In this document: in pieces, positions 25,410 to 33,706 of the stretch
Layout of the letters: every line of letters begins with the position of its first letter
How positions within the stretch are numbered: position 1 is the stretch's first letter
Source: Nitratireductor sp.
GTDB taxonomy: Bacteria > Pseudomonadota > Alphaproteobacteria > Rhizobiales > Rhizobiaceae
Length of the DNA: 41,418 bases
Reading direction: 5' to 3'
Assembly (NCBI GenBank): GCA_020441665.1
Contig: JAGRLT010000021.1
Span: 1-41,418, forward strand
Program-made: the position numbers and the translations under genes
Notes under the pieces: generated by a model
What the model saw: only the letters and a program-made list of their open reading frames with translations
What the model was told of the DNA's origin: nothing
Databases searched by the model: none

Positions 25410-26294
25410 ATGACAAGAAATGCCCATGTCGCCCTGGTAACCTGCTTCAACGAGGACGAGACGGTCAACTACGGCGCCACACGCGCCCAGGCACGCCGTC
25501 AGGTGGCTGCCGGCAACGATCTCATGGTCTGCGGCACCAATGGCGACTTTTCCGCGCTGACGCATGAGGAGAAGATCCGCCTCACAAGGGAAGTGATGGA
25601 CGAGGTTGCCGGTCGTGTGAAGGTCATCGTCAATGTCGGCTGTCCTTCCACCTTCGAAACCCTGCAACTTGCCAAAGCCGTCGACGGGCTCGGCCTGCAT
25701 GGCATCGCGGTCATTACGCCCTACTTCATCGCCTGCACCCAGGACGGGCTGATCCGCCACTTCACGACCATCGCCGATGCGGTGAACACCCCGATCTATC
25801 TTTACGACATCCCGGCGCGCACGCAGAACCACATCGAACCGGCAACCGCCAAAATTCTGGCGCGGCACAAGAACATTGCAGGCATCAAGGATTCGGGCGG
25901 TTCGACCGAAACGGTTGTGGAATACCTTGAGGTCGCGAGGGAGGTCGGCGATTTCGAAGTTTATTGCGCACCGGACCATCTCGTTCTCTGGGGGCTGGAG
26001 CAGGGTTGCGCCGGCGTCGTTTCCGGTCTCGGCAATGTGGCGCCCGAACTGCTGGCGCAGATCATCGCGGGCTTCAATGCCGGCGACATCGAAAGCGCAC
26101 GGGCCGCGCAGGAAAACTTCGCCGGACTGCGCAAGGATCTCTACGCGCTCGGGTTTCCGCCGGCCCTGGTCAAGCGCGCGCTCTACATGAACGACAACTC
26201 AGTCGGCCTGTCGCGCCAGCCGGCCCTCCTGCCCGACGCGGAGCAGGACGCCAAGATCGTCGAAATCCTCAAGGCCCGGAACCTCTACAGATGA
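25410..26294 (+). CDS. DapA-family lyase (dihydrodipicolinate synthase/N-acetylneuraminate lyase superfamily)
   Basis: A 294-residue class I lyase. The Schiff-base Lys is K160 in IAGIKDSGG and the catalytic Tyr is in LYDIPART (Y132). The substrate loop is CGTNGDFSALT (41-51), similar to GTTGE of DapA but with Asn. The family cleaves or condenses 2-oxo acids, and many members split 2-keto-3-deoxy sugar acids. It lies 3 bp after tctA and overlaps the next gene by 4 bp, so it is part of the catabolic operon and not the biosynthetic dapA. Confidence 0.88.
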   Translation: MTRNAHVALVTCFNEDETVNYGATRAQARRQVAAGNDLMVCGTNGDFSALTHEEKIRLTREVMDEVAGRVKVIVNVGCPSTFETLQLAKAVDGLGLHGIAVITPYFIACTQDGLIRHFTTIADAVNTPIYLYDIPARTQNHIEPATAKILARHKNIAGIKDSGGSTETVVEYLEVAREVGDFEVYCAPDHLVLWGLEQGCAGVVSGLGNVAPELLAQIIAGFNAGDIESARAAQENFAGLRKDLYALGFPPALVKRALYMNDNSVGLSRQPALLPDAEQDAKIVEILKARNLYR

Positions 26295-27250
26295 CCGTCG
26301 TCGTCACCACATCGCCGGGTTTCGGCAAGCATGGTCGCGTGCCGGATCTGATTGCCGAAAAAGGCTGGGAGTTTATCCGCTGCAACGATAGCGGCCTGGT
26401 CGACGGCGGTGTGTCGAAGCATATAGCCAGGGCTGATTTCCTGGTCGTCGGGCTGATCCCGGTAACCGCTGAAACGCTGCAGGGAGCGGACAGGCTGAAA
26501 GCGGTGATCAAGCACGGCGTCGGTGTCGACAACATCGACATGGCCGCCTGCACAGCCGCCGGATTGCCGGTGTGCAACACGCCCGCGGCCAATGCCGATG
26601 CGGTGGCGGAACTGGCTGTGGGGCTGATGTTCTCGATGGCGCGTTTCATTCCTCAAGGCCATGGCTCGGTCACTTCGGGCGGCTGGGAGCGTCGCATCGG
26701 GTCGCAGCTGGGCGGCAAGACGCTCGGCATTGTCGGACTGGGCAATATTGGAAAGCGCCTGGCGAGGCTGGCGATCGGTCTCGGCATGAAGGTGGTCGCC
26801 AGCGACAAATACCCCGACGAGGCCTTTGCCAAAGCGCATGGCATTGCCTTCCTGCCGTTCGAGGAGCTGCTGAAACGCGCCGATTACGTCTCGCTGCACG
26901 TTACCGGCGGCAAGGACAATGCGGCGCTGATCGATGCCGCGACGCTGGCGTCGATGAAGTTCGGCGCGCACCTGATCAATCTGGCGCGTGGCGAGGTCGT
27001 CGATCTCGACGCCGTGGCCGAGGCGCTGGAAAGCGGCCGGCTCGGCGGGGTCGCTGTTGATGCCTATGTGCAGGAGCCTCCCGCCATCGATCATCCGGTC
27101 TTTTCGCATCCCAACGCCGTCTTCACGCCGCATTCCGGCGCGGACACGCTGGAAGCGCTCGAAAATGTCGGACTTATGGTGATTGAAGATATCCAGACCC
27201 TCCTCGATGGCGGAAGGCCCGCGCGCTGCCTGAACGCCGACAAACTTTGA
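26291..27250 (+). CDS. D-2-hydroxyacid dehydrogenase (phosphoglycerate dehydrogenase-like)
   Basis: A 319-residue NAD-dependent enzyme. The nucleotide-binding motif is GIVGLGNIGKRLA (GLGNIG 149-154), and the catalytic triad is R233 (ARGEVVD), E262 (QEPP) and H281 (TPHSGADT). The start ATG at 26291 overlaps the previous stop (ATGA). The frame is open far upstream, but that part is antisense to family expectations. It probably interconverts a 2-oxo acid and its D-2-hydroxy acid in the acid-sugar pathway. The exact substrate is unknown. Confidence 0.9.
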   Translation: MTVVVTTSPGFGKHGRVPDLIAEKGWEFIRCNDSGLVDGGVSKHIARADFLVVGLIPVTAETLQGADRLKAVIKHGVGVDNIDMAACTAAGLPVCNTPAANADAVAELAVGLMFSMARFIPQGHGSVTSGGWERRIGSQLGGKTLGIVGLGNIGKRLARLAIGLGMKVVASDKYPDEAFAKAHGIAFLPFEELLKRADYVSLHVTGGKDNAALIDAATLASMKFGAHLINLARGEVVDLDAVAEALESGRLGGVAVDAYVQEPPAIDHPVFSHPNAVFTPHSGADTLEALENVGLMVIEDIQTLLDGGRPARCLNADKL

Positions 27251-27298
27251 ACCGCCACGACCCATGACCTGCGGGGCAGGCAAATTCAGGTGACCCAG

Positions 27299-28279
27299 AT
27301 GAGCCAGAAACCGATCGCAATCACCATGGGCGACCCTTCCGGGGTCGGGGCCGAGGTCACCGTCAAGGCCATGGCTTCGCTGGCGCCCGCTGCCCGGAGC
27401 CGCTACGCCGTGATTGGCGACCGGCCCACGCTCGAACGGGCGCTAGCGGCTTGCGGGCTGGACATGCCGCTGTCTGATTTCGGAACGCAAGCCAGCGACG
27501 GCGCGCTTGTCGTGGTTCATGTTCCGGTTGCCGGGCTTCCCGGCAAGTTCGGCGTCCTGTCCCCTGCCTGCGGCGAGGCGTCGTTCCGCTACATCGAAAG
27601 GGCCGTCGAGATGACGACATCGGGCACCGCCGCCGGCATCGTGACCGCGCCGATCAACAAGGAGGCGCTGAACGCCGCCGGTCACCACTATGATGGCCAT
27701 ACCGGCATGCTGGCACATCTTACCGGCTCGAAATCAAGCTGGATGCTTCTCGCATCGCCGACGCTGAACGTGCTGCATGTTTCCACTCATGTCTCCCTGA
27801 AGGACGCGATCGGGCGGGCGCAGCCGGAGCGCGTGCTGGAAACCATCCGCACCGGCGACCGGCATCTCAGGCGCATGGGGATCGAAAATCCACGCATCGC
27901 CGTTGCCGGCATCAATCCCCATTGCGGCGAAAACGGTCTGTTCGGACGCGAGGACGACGAGCAGATCGCACCCGGTGTGAGGATGGCGCAGGACGAGGGC
28001 ATCAATGTTCAGGGACCGATCTCGGCGGATACGGTATACCACCGCGCCAACAACGGCGCTTTCGATCTGGTGATCGCTCAGTATCACGATCAGGGCCATA
28101 TCCCGATCAAGCTGATAGCCTTTGACACGGCCGTAAACGTGTCGCTCGGCCTGCCGATTGACCGTTGCTCCGTGGACCACGGCACGGCCTTCGACATTGC
28201 CGGTACGGGAAAGGCCAATCATGTAAACATGCTTGCGGCTCTCGACTATGCCGGCAAGCTCGCCAACGGGAAATCCTGA
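27299..28279 (+). CDS. pdxA2: PdxA-like 4-phospho-D-threonate/erythronate dehydrogenase
   Basis: A 326-residue PdxA-family NAD-dependent dehydrogenase. It opens [20 protein letters not shown] and has the family motifs [16 protein letters not shown], the metal ligands H164 (STHVSL), H208 (NPHCGENG) and H263 (QYHDQGHIP). PdxA proteins act in pyridoxal phosphate synthesis. The PdxA2 subgroup found with a DUF1537 kinase instead oxidises 4-phospho-D-threonate or -erythronate, with loss of CO2, to dihydroxyacetone phosphate. The DUF1537 gene 771 bp downstream supports that second role. I chose the ATG at 27299 after AGGTGA; a GTG at 27290 also fits. Confidence 0.82.
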   Translation: MSQKPIAITMGDPSGVGAEVTVKAMASLAPAARSRYAVIGDRPTLERALAACGLDMPLSDFGTQASDGALVVVHVPVAGLPGKFGVLSPACGEASFRYIERAVEMTTSGTAAGIVTAPINKEALNAAGHHYDGHTGMLAHLTGSKSSWMLLASPTLNVLHVSTHVSLKDAIGRAQPERVLETIRTGDRHLRRMGIENPRIAVAGINPHCGENGLFGREDDEQIAPGVRMAQDEGINVQGPISADTVYHRANNGAFDLVIAQYHDQGHIPIKLIAFDTAVNVSLGLPIDRCSVDHGTAFDIAGTGKANHVNMLAALDYAGKLANGKS

Positions 28280-28307
28280 TCACCGGCAGGCGGCGGGGAA
28301 AACAGCC

Positions 28308-29045
28308 TCAGTCCTTCATTCGCAGATCGAGCAGGCCGCTGCCGAAGAGCCTGTCCTGAGAATGTTCCAGATGGGCGCGCATCCGGCTTTCCGCGCTTTC
28401 CGCGTTCTGGTCGCGGATCGCTTCGTAAATGTCGGAATGCTCCTGAAGGACCAGCTCCAGCGCCTTGATTCCGTCGGTCATGAGCGACTGGCCATGCATT
28501 TTCATGCCGACATAGATGTGTTCGCGCAGCGCCCGTATGGCCGTCTCGTAATACTGGTTGTTGGCTGCCTTCGTGATCGCCAGGTGAAACGTGAAATCGG
28601 CGTCCTCGCGATGCTGATGGCTGCCGGTTGCCGCGCGCATCAGGTCGAGCGCTTCGCGGATTTCATTGAGCGCCGCCTTGTCCCGGCGGGCAGCCGCAAA
28701 GCGCGCCGCAGCCGATTCGATGATGATGCGAAACTCGTAGCAGCGCTGGACGTCCGCAAGCGTCTGCACCCGGGCAAACCCCACCGGGTTCGACGTCACC
28801 GGACGAACATAGTTGCCTGCACCCTGCCGAGAATAAAGGACCCCCTCCATCCTGAGCCTCTCGAGCGCCGTACGCAGAACGGGACGGGAAACGCCGAACT
28901 CTTCCGCCAGCGCATGTTCCGAAGGCAGCTTTTCGTTCAGAGGATATTCGCCGGTGGTGATCCGGCTGAACAGGGAATGATAGACACGATCCGCCAGGGT
29001 CAGGCGGGGCTTTTCGCGGGTTGATTTGGTCGGCGCGGATTTCAA
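28308..29045 (-). CDS. GntR-family transcriptional regulator (FCD), TTG start
   Basis: A 245-residue GntR/FCD repressor or activator. The DNA-binding part is at about 18-80 (EKLPSEHALAEEFGVSRPVLRTALERLRMEGVLYSRQGAGNYV). The all-helical FCD domain follows (EFRIIIESAAARFA, DFTFHLAITKAANNQYYETAIRAL, EHSDIYEAIRDQNAESAESRM). It starts with TTG, 4 bp after the DUF1537 kinase stop, with GAGG about 9 bp before. It is the likely regulator of the whole block, since a matching palindrome lies before the kinase gene and the transporter operon. The low-efficiency start may keep the repressor scarce. Confidence 0.92.
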   Translation of the reverse strand: MKSAPTKSTREKPRLTLADRVYHSLFSRITTGEYPLNEKLPSEHALAEEFGVSRPVLRTALERLRMEGVLYSRQGAGNYVRPVTSNPVGFARVQTLADVQRCYEFRIIIESAAARFAAARRDKAALNEIREALDLMRAATGSHQHREDADFTFHLAITKAANNQYYETAIRALREHIYVGMKMHGQSLMTDGIKALELVLQEHSDIYEAIRDQNAESAESRMRAHLEHSQDRLFGSGLLDLRMKD

Positions 29046-29049
29046 TATC

Positions 29050-30108
29050 TTAGGCCTCTTCGGTGTGTTCGACGGCGCGGGCTACAAGCCTGTCAGCGAG
29101 CCCCAACAGGATTTCGGGAGGTCCGAAACCGCCTGATTTGGTGATGAGGTTGAGTCCCGGCAATCCGTCCAGCATCTGTGACATGGGGAGCCCCGGCGAA
29201 ACCTCCCCCTTTACCAGCAGCAGGCCGCAGCCCACACCACGCATGATGGCCGCCGCCGTCTCGCCGCCGCAGGCAAGAAGCAATGCCGGTTGCCTGCGAT
29301 GGAGCAGCTTGCAGATTCCAGAGGCAAATTTCTCGCCTGCCTCCAACGGGTCGACGTGCCCGCCATCGGCCGTCATCTGGACGACCTGCAACCTGTCATG
29401 ACCTGTCGGCAGATTGGCCGGGACATTGCCATTGGGTGCGCGAACGGTCGCCAGACCGCCAAGCTGCGCCAGCGTGACGGGATCGCGCGACCCGATCGCG
29501 AAGAGAGCAGGCGCCGGCAGGTCGCCGATCTCTCTCGGGCTGGGGCTTGCCGCATGCTTTCGGGCAAGCGCCTCGGCAAGACCGGCCGCGCCGATGAAGA
29601 GCGTCCCTGGCGGACAGTCGCGCACGGCGGCATCGAGGTCCGCATCGCTCAGCGCATCCGGAATGTCGGCGGACGAACAGCCGGTGCGCTCGGCGATTGC
29701 GATGGGAACAGCCACCCCGGCGCCGCAGACCGCTCCGTTTCTTACAAACCGCCCGAGCTTTGGAACAGCCGGACAGATCAGGGTTCTCCCGCTGCCGGCC
29801 GCAAGGTCCACGATTTCCGCAGCCACATGCCCCTTGAGCCGACTGTCGACCTTCTTGAAGATCAGCGCATCGCCATAGGCGTTGTGGGCGCCAATCACGG
29901 ACAGGACCCGCGCCATCCTGCGAACCGCTTCCGCTTCAGACAGTTCGCGGCTGTTCGTCGACACCGAAACCACATCCGGCCCGCGTTCCAGCGCCTCGTT
30001 CAAAAGCCTGGGGGATGTGGCGCAAAGGACCGTTAATCCATGCGTGGCAAACACGCCGGAGCTGTCAAGCGCGCCGGTAAGATCATCGGCAATGATCAGG
30101 AATTTCAT
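29050..30108 (-). CDS. DUF1537-family four-carbon acid sugar kinase (DtnK-like)
   Basis: A 352-residue kinase of the family that phosphorylates D-threonate or D-erythronate at position 4. The N-terminal substrate domain starts MKFLIIADDLTGALDSSGVFA. The C-terminal nucleotide-binding domain contains CGGETAAAIMRGVG, a GEVSPGLP loop and the terminal KSGGFGPPEILLGL. At 352 residues it is shorter than the common length of about 420, mostly in the middle. It is followed by the GntR gene and faces the PdxA-like gene, the known two-step pair. The predicted pathway is kinase, then PdxA2 dehydrogenase, giving dihydroxyacetone phosphate. Confidence 0.86.
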   Translation of the reverse strand: MKFLIIADDLTGALDSSGVFATHGLTVLCATSPRLLNEALERGPDVVSVSTNSRELSEAEAVRRMARVLSVIGAHNAYGDALIFKKVDSRLKGHVAAEIVDLAAGSGRTLICPAVPKLGRFVRNGAVCGAGVAVPIAIAERTGCSSADIPDALSDADLDAAVRDCPPGTLFIGAAGLAEALARKHAASPSPREIGDLPAPALFAIGSRDPVTLAQLGGLATVRAPNGNVPANLPTGHDRLQVVQMTADGGHVDPLEAGEKFASGICKLLHRRQPALLLACGGETAAAIMRGVGCGLLLVKGEVSPGLPMSQMLDGLPGLNLITKSGGFGPPEILLGLADRLVARAVEHTEEA

Positions 30109-30138
30109 CGAGTCGCCATCTCAAGACAAGGTCGGCGA

Positions 30139-30169
30139 ATATTACAAATTATGAACTTGTTGAACAAGT
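30139..30169 (-). promoter_or_regulatory. Promoter of the DUF1537 kinase gene with overlapping operator
   Basis: Read leftward, TTGTTC (30162-30167) and TAATAT (30139-30144) are spaced by exactly 17 bp, a good -35/-10 pair 31 bp before the ATG. The 15-bp palindrome ACTTGTTGAACAAGT (30155-30169) covers the -35 box, the classic layout of repression. The nearest regulator is the GntR gene in the same operon. Confidence 0.72.
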
Positions 30170-30220
30170 CGATCATCGCACCGCCTCGAATATGCGCCGG
30201 ATGGTGGCAATACGCCGGCG

Positions 30221-30274
30221 CAATCAGGAAGAGAGATTTCAAAGAATACAATTTTTCATAGAATCTCCTGATTG
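30221..30274. promoter_or_regulatory. Inverted repeat before the Panacea gene
   Basis: CAATCAGGA (30221-30229) and TCCTGATTG (30266-30274) are exact 9-bp inverted arms separated by 36 AT-rich bases. They lie 116-169 bp before the Panacea start. It may be an autoregulatory operator or a stem of a leader RNA; the evidence is weak. Confidence 0.4.
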
Positions 30275-30389
30275 TGGTTTTGATCGTGGGCAAGGCGTCA
30301 TGATAGCGTCACGGAAGGTGATTCGTTCCGTCACCCGACAATCAAGGGCTGGGGCAGACGAGGAACTTTACCCCGGAGCAAACGTCCAC

Positions 30390-31019
30390 ATGAATGCGGC
30401 AATCCACAAACTACGGTCTCTTGAGGAAAGAGGGCCCGCAGGCGATCCTGCGCCCGGACTGCGCGACCCCCGCGCGGTCGCGAACTATTTCATCGGCAAG
30501 TTCATGGCCAACCGGCCTCCCTCCCCGCAGCAGGAGCGGGTAACGCCGCTCAGCCTTCAAAAGCTGGTGTTCATCGCGCACGCGCTCTCGCTTCTCGATC
30601 TGGGCAAGCCTCTCCTCAGCGAACAGCCCAGGATAGGCGACTACGATCCCTATTTTCCCACGCTGCGCGAGGCGCTCGACTATTTCGGCGGCAGCACGGT
30701 TTCGCGCCTGATCACGGAAGGCAGCGGCGAGGACGTGTTCGATCCCAAGCCCGATGCCGAGGTGGTGCGGGCGGAATTCGATACCGATGAACGCGACATC
30801 CTGGATGCGGTTTGGAAGATGTTTCGCGAAGTCCGCTTCGACTGCACGAAACTGACCTACTTGACGGGAGGAAGCCGCACGGAATTCGTGGATATGAAGA
30901 AGAAATTTGGGTTGGGGAACGAAATACCCGATGGGTACATAATTGAGATAACCTCAAAGAGACTTTGGAATTCCAATCCTCCGAGCGATCACAATAATAA
31001 TGGGAAACGCGCAGCTTAG
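30390..31019 (+). CDS. Panacea/DUF4065 (SocA-like) antitoxin-type protein
   Basis: A 209-residue protein whose core resembles the Panacea domain: AVANYFIGKFMANRPP (29-44), then VTPLSLQKLVFIAHALSLLDLGKPLLSE (51-78), matching the family pattern of an N-terminal helix, a 'TPLKLQKLLYYA' segment and a 'GKPLF' turn. A later ERDILDAVWKMFREVRFDCTKLTYLTG fits the family C-terminal helices. The usual WHYGPV is replaced by YDPYFP. Panacea domains neutralise varied toxins, including some predicted membrane-acting ones. The ATG at 30390 follows CCGGAGC. A small membrane-protein gene lies 26 bp downstream. Confidence 0.72.
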   Translation: MNAAIHKLRSLEERGPAGDPAPGLRDPRAVANYFIGKFMANRPPSPQQERVTPLSLQKLVFIAHALSLLDLGKPLLSEQPRIGDYDPYFPTLREALDYFGGSTVSRLITEGSGEDVFDPKPDAEVVRAEFDTDERDILDAVWKMFREVRFDCTKLTYLTGGSRTEFVDMKKKFGLGNEIPDGYIIEITSKRLWNSNPPSDHNNNGKRAA

Positions 31020-31045
31020 CCATCTGAGCTGCTCGCTGGGGGACC

Positions 31046-31381
31046 ATGGCGGCAGGACAGCGAAAGAAGAATACCGAGCGCGCGCTGGAGGTGTTGAAGC
31101 AACAGCCGCCGGTCGATGTTCCACGCGACAGCGATCATCTGGCGGACAGCGCCAGGAAGGGAGAGCGAAAACGGGTCGAGCGGGAACTCCAGCACCGTGA
31201 AAGGATGGAGGAGATCGCGAGCAATGAGCGGCTGGAGAAAGCTCGGATCAACACTGTAAGGCTTCGCTACCTGCTTTTCCTAATCCTGGCCATCGTTGCT
31301 GCTATTTTCAAGCTCAAGGGTGTCGAGTTGACTGAAATTCTAGATTGGAGCATTTTCAAAAACTTCTTCGGCGGAAAATAG
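31046..31381 (+). CDS. Small coiled-coil/membrane protein, candidate toxin
   Basis: I do not recognise this 111-residue protein. Residues 1-70 are highly charged and predicted helical (repeated ERK/ERE, GERKRVERELQHRERMEEIASNERLEKARIN). A single membrane helix follows (LRYLLFLILAIVAAIFKLKGV, about 73-93), and the chain ends with DWSIFKNFFGGK. The order antitoxin-like gene then short membrane protein, 26 bp apart, with GGGGGACC before the ATG, fits a toxin-antitoxin pair. This is inference. The gene's last 42 bp overlap a convergent gene. Confidence 0.6.
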   Translation: MAAGQRKKNTERALEVLKQQPPVDVPRDSDHLADSARKGERKRVERELQHRERMEEIASNERLEKARINTVRLRYLLFLILAIVAAIFKLKGVELTEILDWSIFKNFFGGK

Positions 31382-31792
31382 GTCGATCCTTTTCATTTCT
31401 GGCTTGAGTTTCCATATGATGCCCGTCGCCGGCTTGTTTCCGACCTGGAAAAGCCCCATCAAATGGTCCTTTTCTGCCTTCTCTCTGGTTTCAGCTGAAA
31501 CCAGATGTTCCGACAGTGTCCAGAAGCCGATATCCCCGTAAGGCGCGAACCTCACCTTGTCGCAGATCTCCTTCACGACCGAGATATCCAGCTCGTTCGT
31601 GATCCCCTTGAGATGATAGCTGAAGTTTAGCTTCCGGACGGAAAGGTTCTTGCGGGTCCGGTCGTTTTGAAACGCCTTCCATCGGGACAGGATCTTGCCG
31701 GCCAGGCCGTTCGCCTCGGTTCGAACGCTTGCGGGAACCGCGACGGCCGCGGTCCATGTTTCACCGGAACGAAAATCAATTACCTCTGCCAT
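31340..31792 (-). CDS. Unknown 150-residue protein, convergent with the membrane-protein gene
   Basis: I do not recognise this protein. It starts MAEVIDFRSGETWTAAVAVP and contains a basic segment NDRTRKNLSVRKLNFSYHLKGI followed by acidic stretches, with no membrane helix or signal peptide. The start ATG sits in GCCCG-N7-CGGGC (31793-31809), and no clear ribosome site is visible. It overlaps the membrane-protein gene by 42 bp at the 3' ends. Composition and the intact length make it plausible, but it could be a false frame. Confidence 0.45.
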   Translation of the reverse strand: MAEVIDFRSGETWTAAVAVPASVRTEANGLAGKILSRWKAFQNDRTRKNLSVRKLNFSYHLKGITNELDISVVKEICDKVRFAPYGDIGFWTLSEHLVSAETREKAEKDHLMGLFQVGNKPATGIIWKLKPEMKRIDLFSAEEVFENAPI

Positions 31793-32062
31793 GCCCGCAA
31801 GTATCGGGCAAAAGGGTTAACCCCCCCTTAAGCGGATACGGCAGGGCGACATCGAAAATTCTAAAAAGAATATATATTTCAAAAGGATATAGAAAATTTT
31901 GGTCGCCATGACCGATTGGAGCACGCTATGGCATCCCCTGCCTCGCGCACCTGCAGCCAGCCGGTTTGACCGTTCTGCCCGGCGTCCTGGCGCCGGAGGC
32001 CATTGGGCAAGGCGCCGGCTTCGATCCGGCGCCTTCAATCTTCCGCATGACCCCCTGCGGGA
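31793..32062. other. 270-bp AT-rich to GC-rich spacer
   Basis: The left half is strikingly AT-rich (31850-31900) and marks the edge of the Panacea module. The right half carries the hairpin at 32009-32035. No gene is seen. Confidence 0.4.
32009..32035 (-). terminator. Terminator-like hairpin after aqpZ
   Basis: AAGGCGCCGG (32009-32018) and CCGGCGCCTT (32026-32035) form a perfect 10-bp stem with a 7-base loop. It lies 27 bp beyond the aqpZ stop. The leftward tail is TTGCCCAA, a weak T-tract. Confidence 0.6.
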
Positions 32063-32752
32063 TCAGCTCGCGTCGGCTCTCGTCACGCCGATGCCGTGCA
32101 GGATGCCGGCGGCGGCACCGCCCAGAAGCGGCGCCAGGATGAACAGCCAGAGCTGGCCGATCGCCCCACCGCCCGCAAACAGCGCCGGTCCGATCGAGCG
32201 GGCCGGGTTCACCGAAACCCCGGTCACGTTGATGCCGACCAGGTGGATGCCCATCAGGGTGAAGCCGATGGCGAGCCCCGCAAAGCCGGGCACGCTGCCG
32301 GGGCCGGTGGCGCCGAGGATCACGGTGACGAAGACGAAGGTCGCCACAAGCTCGAACAGGAAAGCCGAGCCGAGGCCGTATTCCCCGAGATAGCCCGGGC
32401 CCCATCCGTTCTGGCCCAGCCCGTCGGCCGCCAGATCGTATCCGGCACGGCCGCTGGCGATGAGATAGACGACCAGCGCGCCGAGGATCGCCCCGGCCAG
32501 CTGCGCGACGACGTGGGAAATGAACTGCGCCAGCGGCATCTGCCCCGAGACCAGGAAGCCGAGAGAGACCGCCGGGTTCAGATGGGCGCCCGAAATTGCA
32601 CCGATGCCGTAGGCTGCCGCGATGATCGAGATGCCGAAAGCGGCGGCAATCCCGTGCATGCCGATCTCACCGCCCATCAGGACGGCGGAGCCCACACCGA
32701 AAAAGACAAGAATGAAGGTGCCGATGAGTTCGGCGGTAAACTTTTTGGACAT
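32063..32752 (-). CDS. aqpZ: Aquaporin Z-type water channel
   Basis: A 229-residue integral membrane protein of the MIP family with six helices and two half-helices. The two NPA motifs are at 59-61 (AHLNPAVSLG) and 182-184 (SVNPARSIG). The selectivity-filter residues F39 (GIAAAFG), H170 and R185 match AqpZ, while the third position (Thr in E. coli) is Val179. It lets water, and perhaps small solutes, cross the inner membrane. The start ATG has a poor ribosome site but the family N-terminus begins there. Confidence 0.95.
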   Translation of the reverse strand: MSKKFTAELIGTFILVFFGVGSAVLMGGEIGMHGIAAAFGISIIAAAYGIGAISGAHLNPAVSLGFLVSGQMPLAQFISHVVAQLAGAILGALVVYLIASGRAGYDLAADGLGQNGWGPGYLGEYGLGSAFLFELVATFVFVTVILGATGPGSVPGFAGLAIGFTLMGIHLVGINVTGVSVNPARSIGPALFAGGGAIGQLWLFILAPLLGGAAAGILHGIGVTRADAS

Positions 32753-32899
32753 GATGAAGACCTGATATGTGACTGGTTCGCCATGAGATTATCAGGACAT
32801 CCGGTGCCCCGCCAACAGGAAACGCGTCCTGGCGGGCGCAACCGGATGCCGCGCTCCTCCGACTGTTCTCTGGCCGCCTTGTGGCAATCCTCCGGAGGG

Positions 32900-33706
32900 T
32901 TAGCGATGCGGCGAGAATCGCAGCGAAAGGCACGACATGCCGCCATCCAGTTTCGCAGCCTCGGTATTGCCGATCTTGCATACCTTGTAGCCCTGCCCGC
33001 GAAGCAGTTCTTCGGTTTTCGGGAAACCGTCGGGCATCACGACCAGATCGTTGAACCGGATCGAGTTGGCGCAGGGCTCTTCGCCCTCGGCGACCAGCAG
33101 CACCCGGTAGCCCTCGAAACAGCCCGAATCCGCGAGGCGCCGGGTGGACAGGATGGTCTCCTCGTCGAGCAGCGAACAATCGGTCTTGAAATGCAGCACC
33201 CCCTTGGGCGTCTGCAGTTCGCGCACGGAATACCCGAAGCGGGAAACCAGCTTGCGCAGTTCTTCGACGCCGGCGGCGTCCGTCCTTGCGGACGTGCCCA
33301 CGAGAATCTCGCGCTCGGTGGTCAGGATATCGCCGCCATCGATGAAACCGGGGCCTTCGATCGCCAGAACTTCGCCATAGATGCCCGCCAGCGTCTCGGC
33401 CATGACGACGGCCTCGCCCAGACGGGAGGGCGTGCCCGGCCGCATGGCGATGGCGCATTCCTGAAGACAGAGTGCCGCGTCCTCGACAAAGACCGAATCG
33501 GGAAACGCCTCCAGCGGCTCCAGCGTGATGACCTCCGCGCCGGTCGATTTCAGCGCCTCCACATAGGCCGCATGATGCTGTTCGAAGACCGCCAGGTCGG
33601 GCGCCCCGGTATCGACCGCGCGCAGGCCCTGAACCACCGTCGCACTGGGTTTGCGCGTGACGGCATGGGTGAAGGTGTAGGAACGGGCAGACAAGTTTCT
33701 CTCCAT
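32900..33706 (-). CDS. Dimethylarginine dimethylaminohydrolase (DDAH-type)
   Basis: A 268-residue enzyme of the guanidino-modifying superfamily that hydrolyses N-omega-methylated arginine to citrulline and an amine. Visible are the DGGD motif (123-126), catalytic His172 (VLHFKTD) and nucleophile Cys259 (GGMSCLSLRF). It also resembles arginine deiminase, but its length and motif spacing match DDAH. It is divergent from the CtlX-type gene, which would consume the citrulline. The start is given as ATG 33706; a TTG at 33694 with GGAGA before it is a good alternative. Confidence 0.87.
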   Translation of the reverse strand: MERNLSARSYTFTHAVTRKPSATVVQGLRAVDTGAPDLAVFEQHHAAYVEALKSTGAEVITLEPLEAFPDSVFVEDAALCLQECAIAMRPGTPSRLGEAVVMAETLAGIYGEVLAIEGPGFIDGGDILTTEREILVGTSARTDAAGVEELRKLVSRFGYSVRELQTPKGVLHFKTDCSLLDEETILSTRRLADSGCFEGYRVLLVAEGEEPCANSIRFNDLVVMPDGFPKTEELLRGQGYKVCKIGNTEAAKLDGGMSCLSLRFSPHR

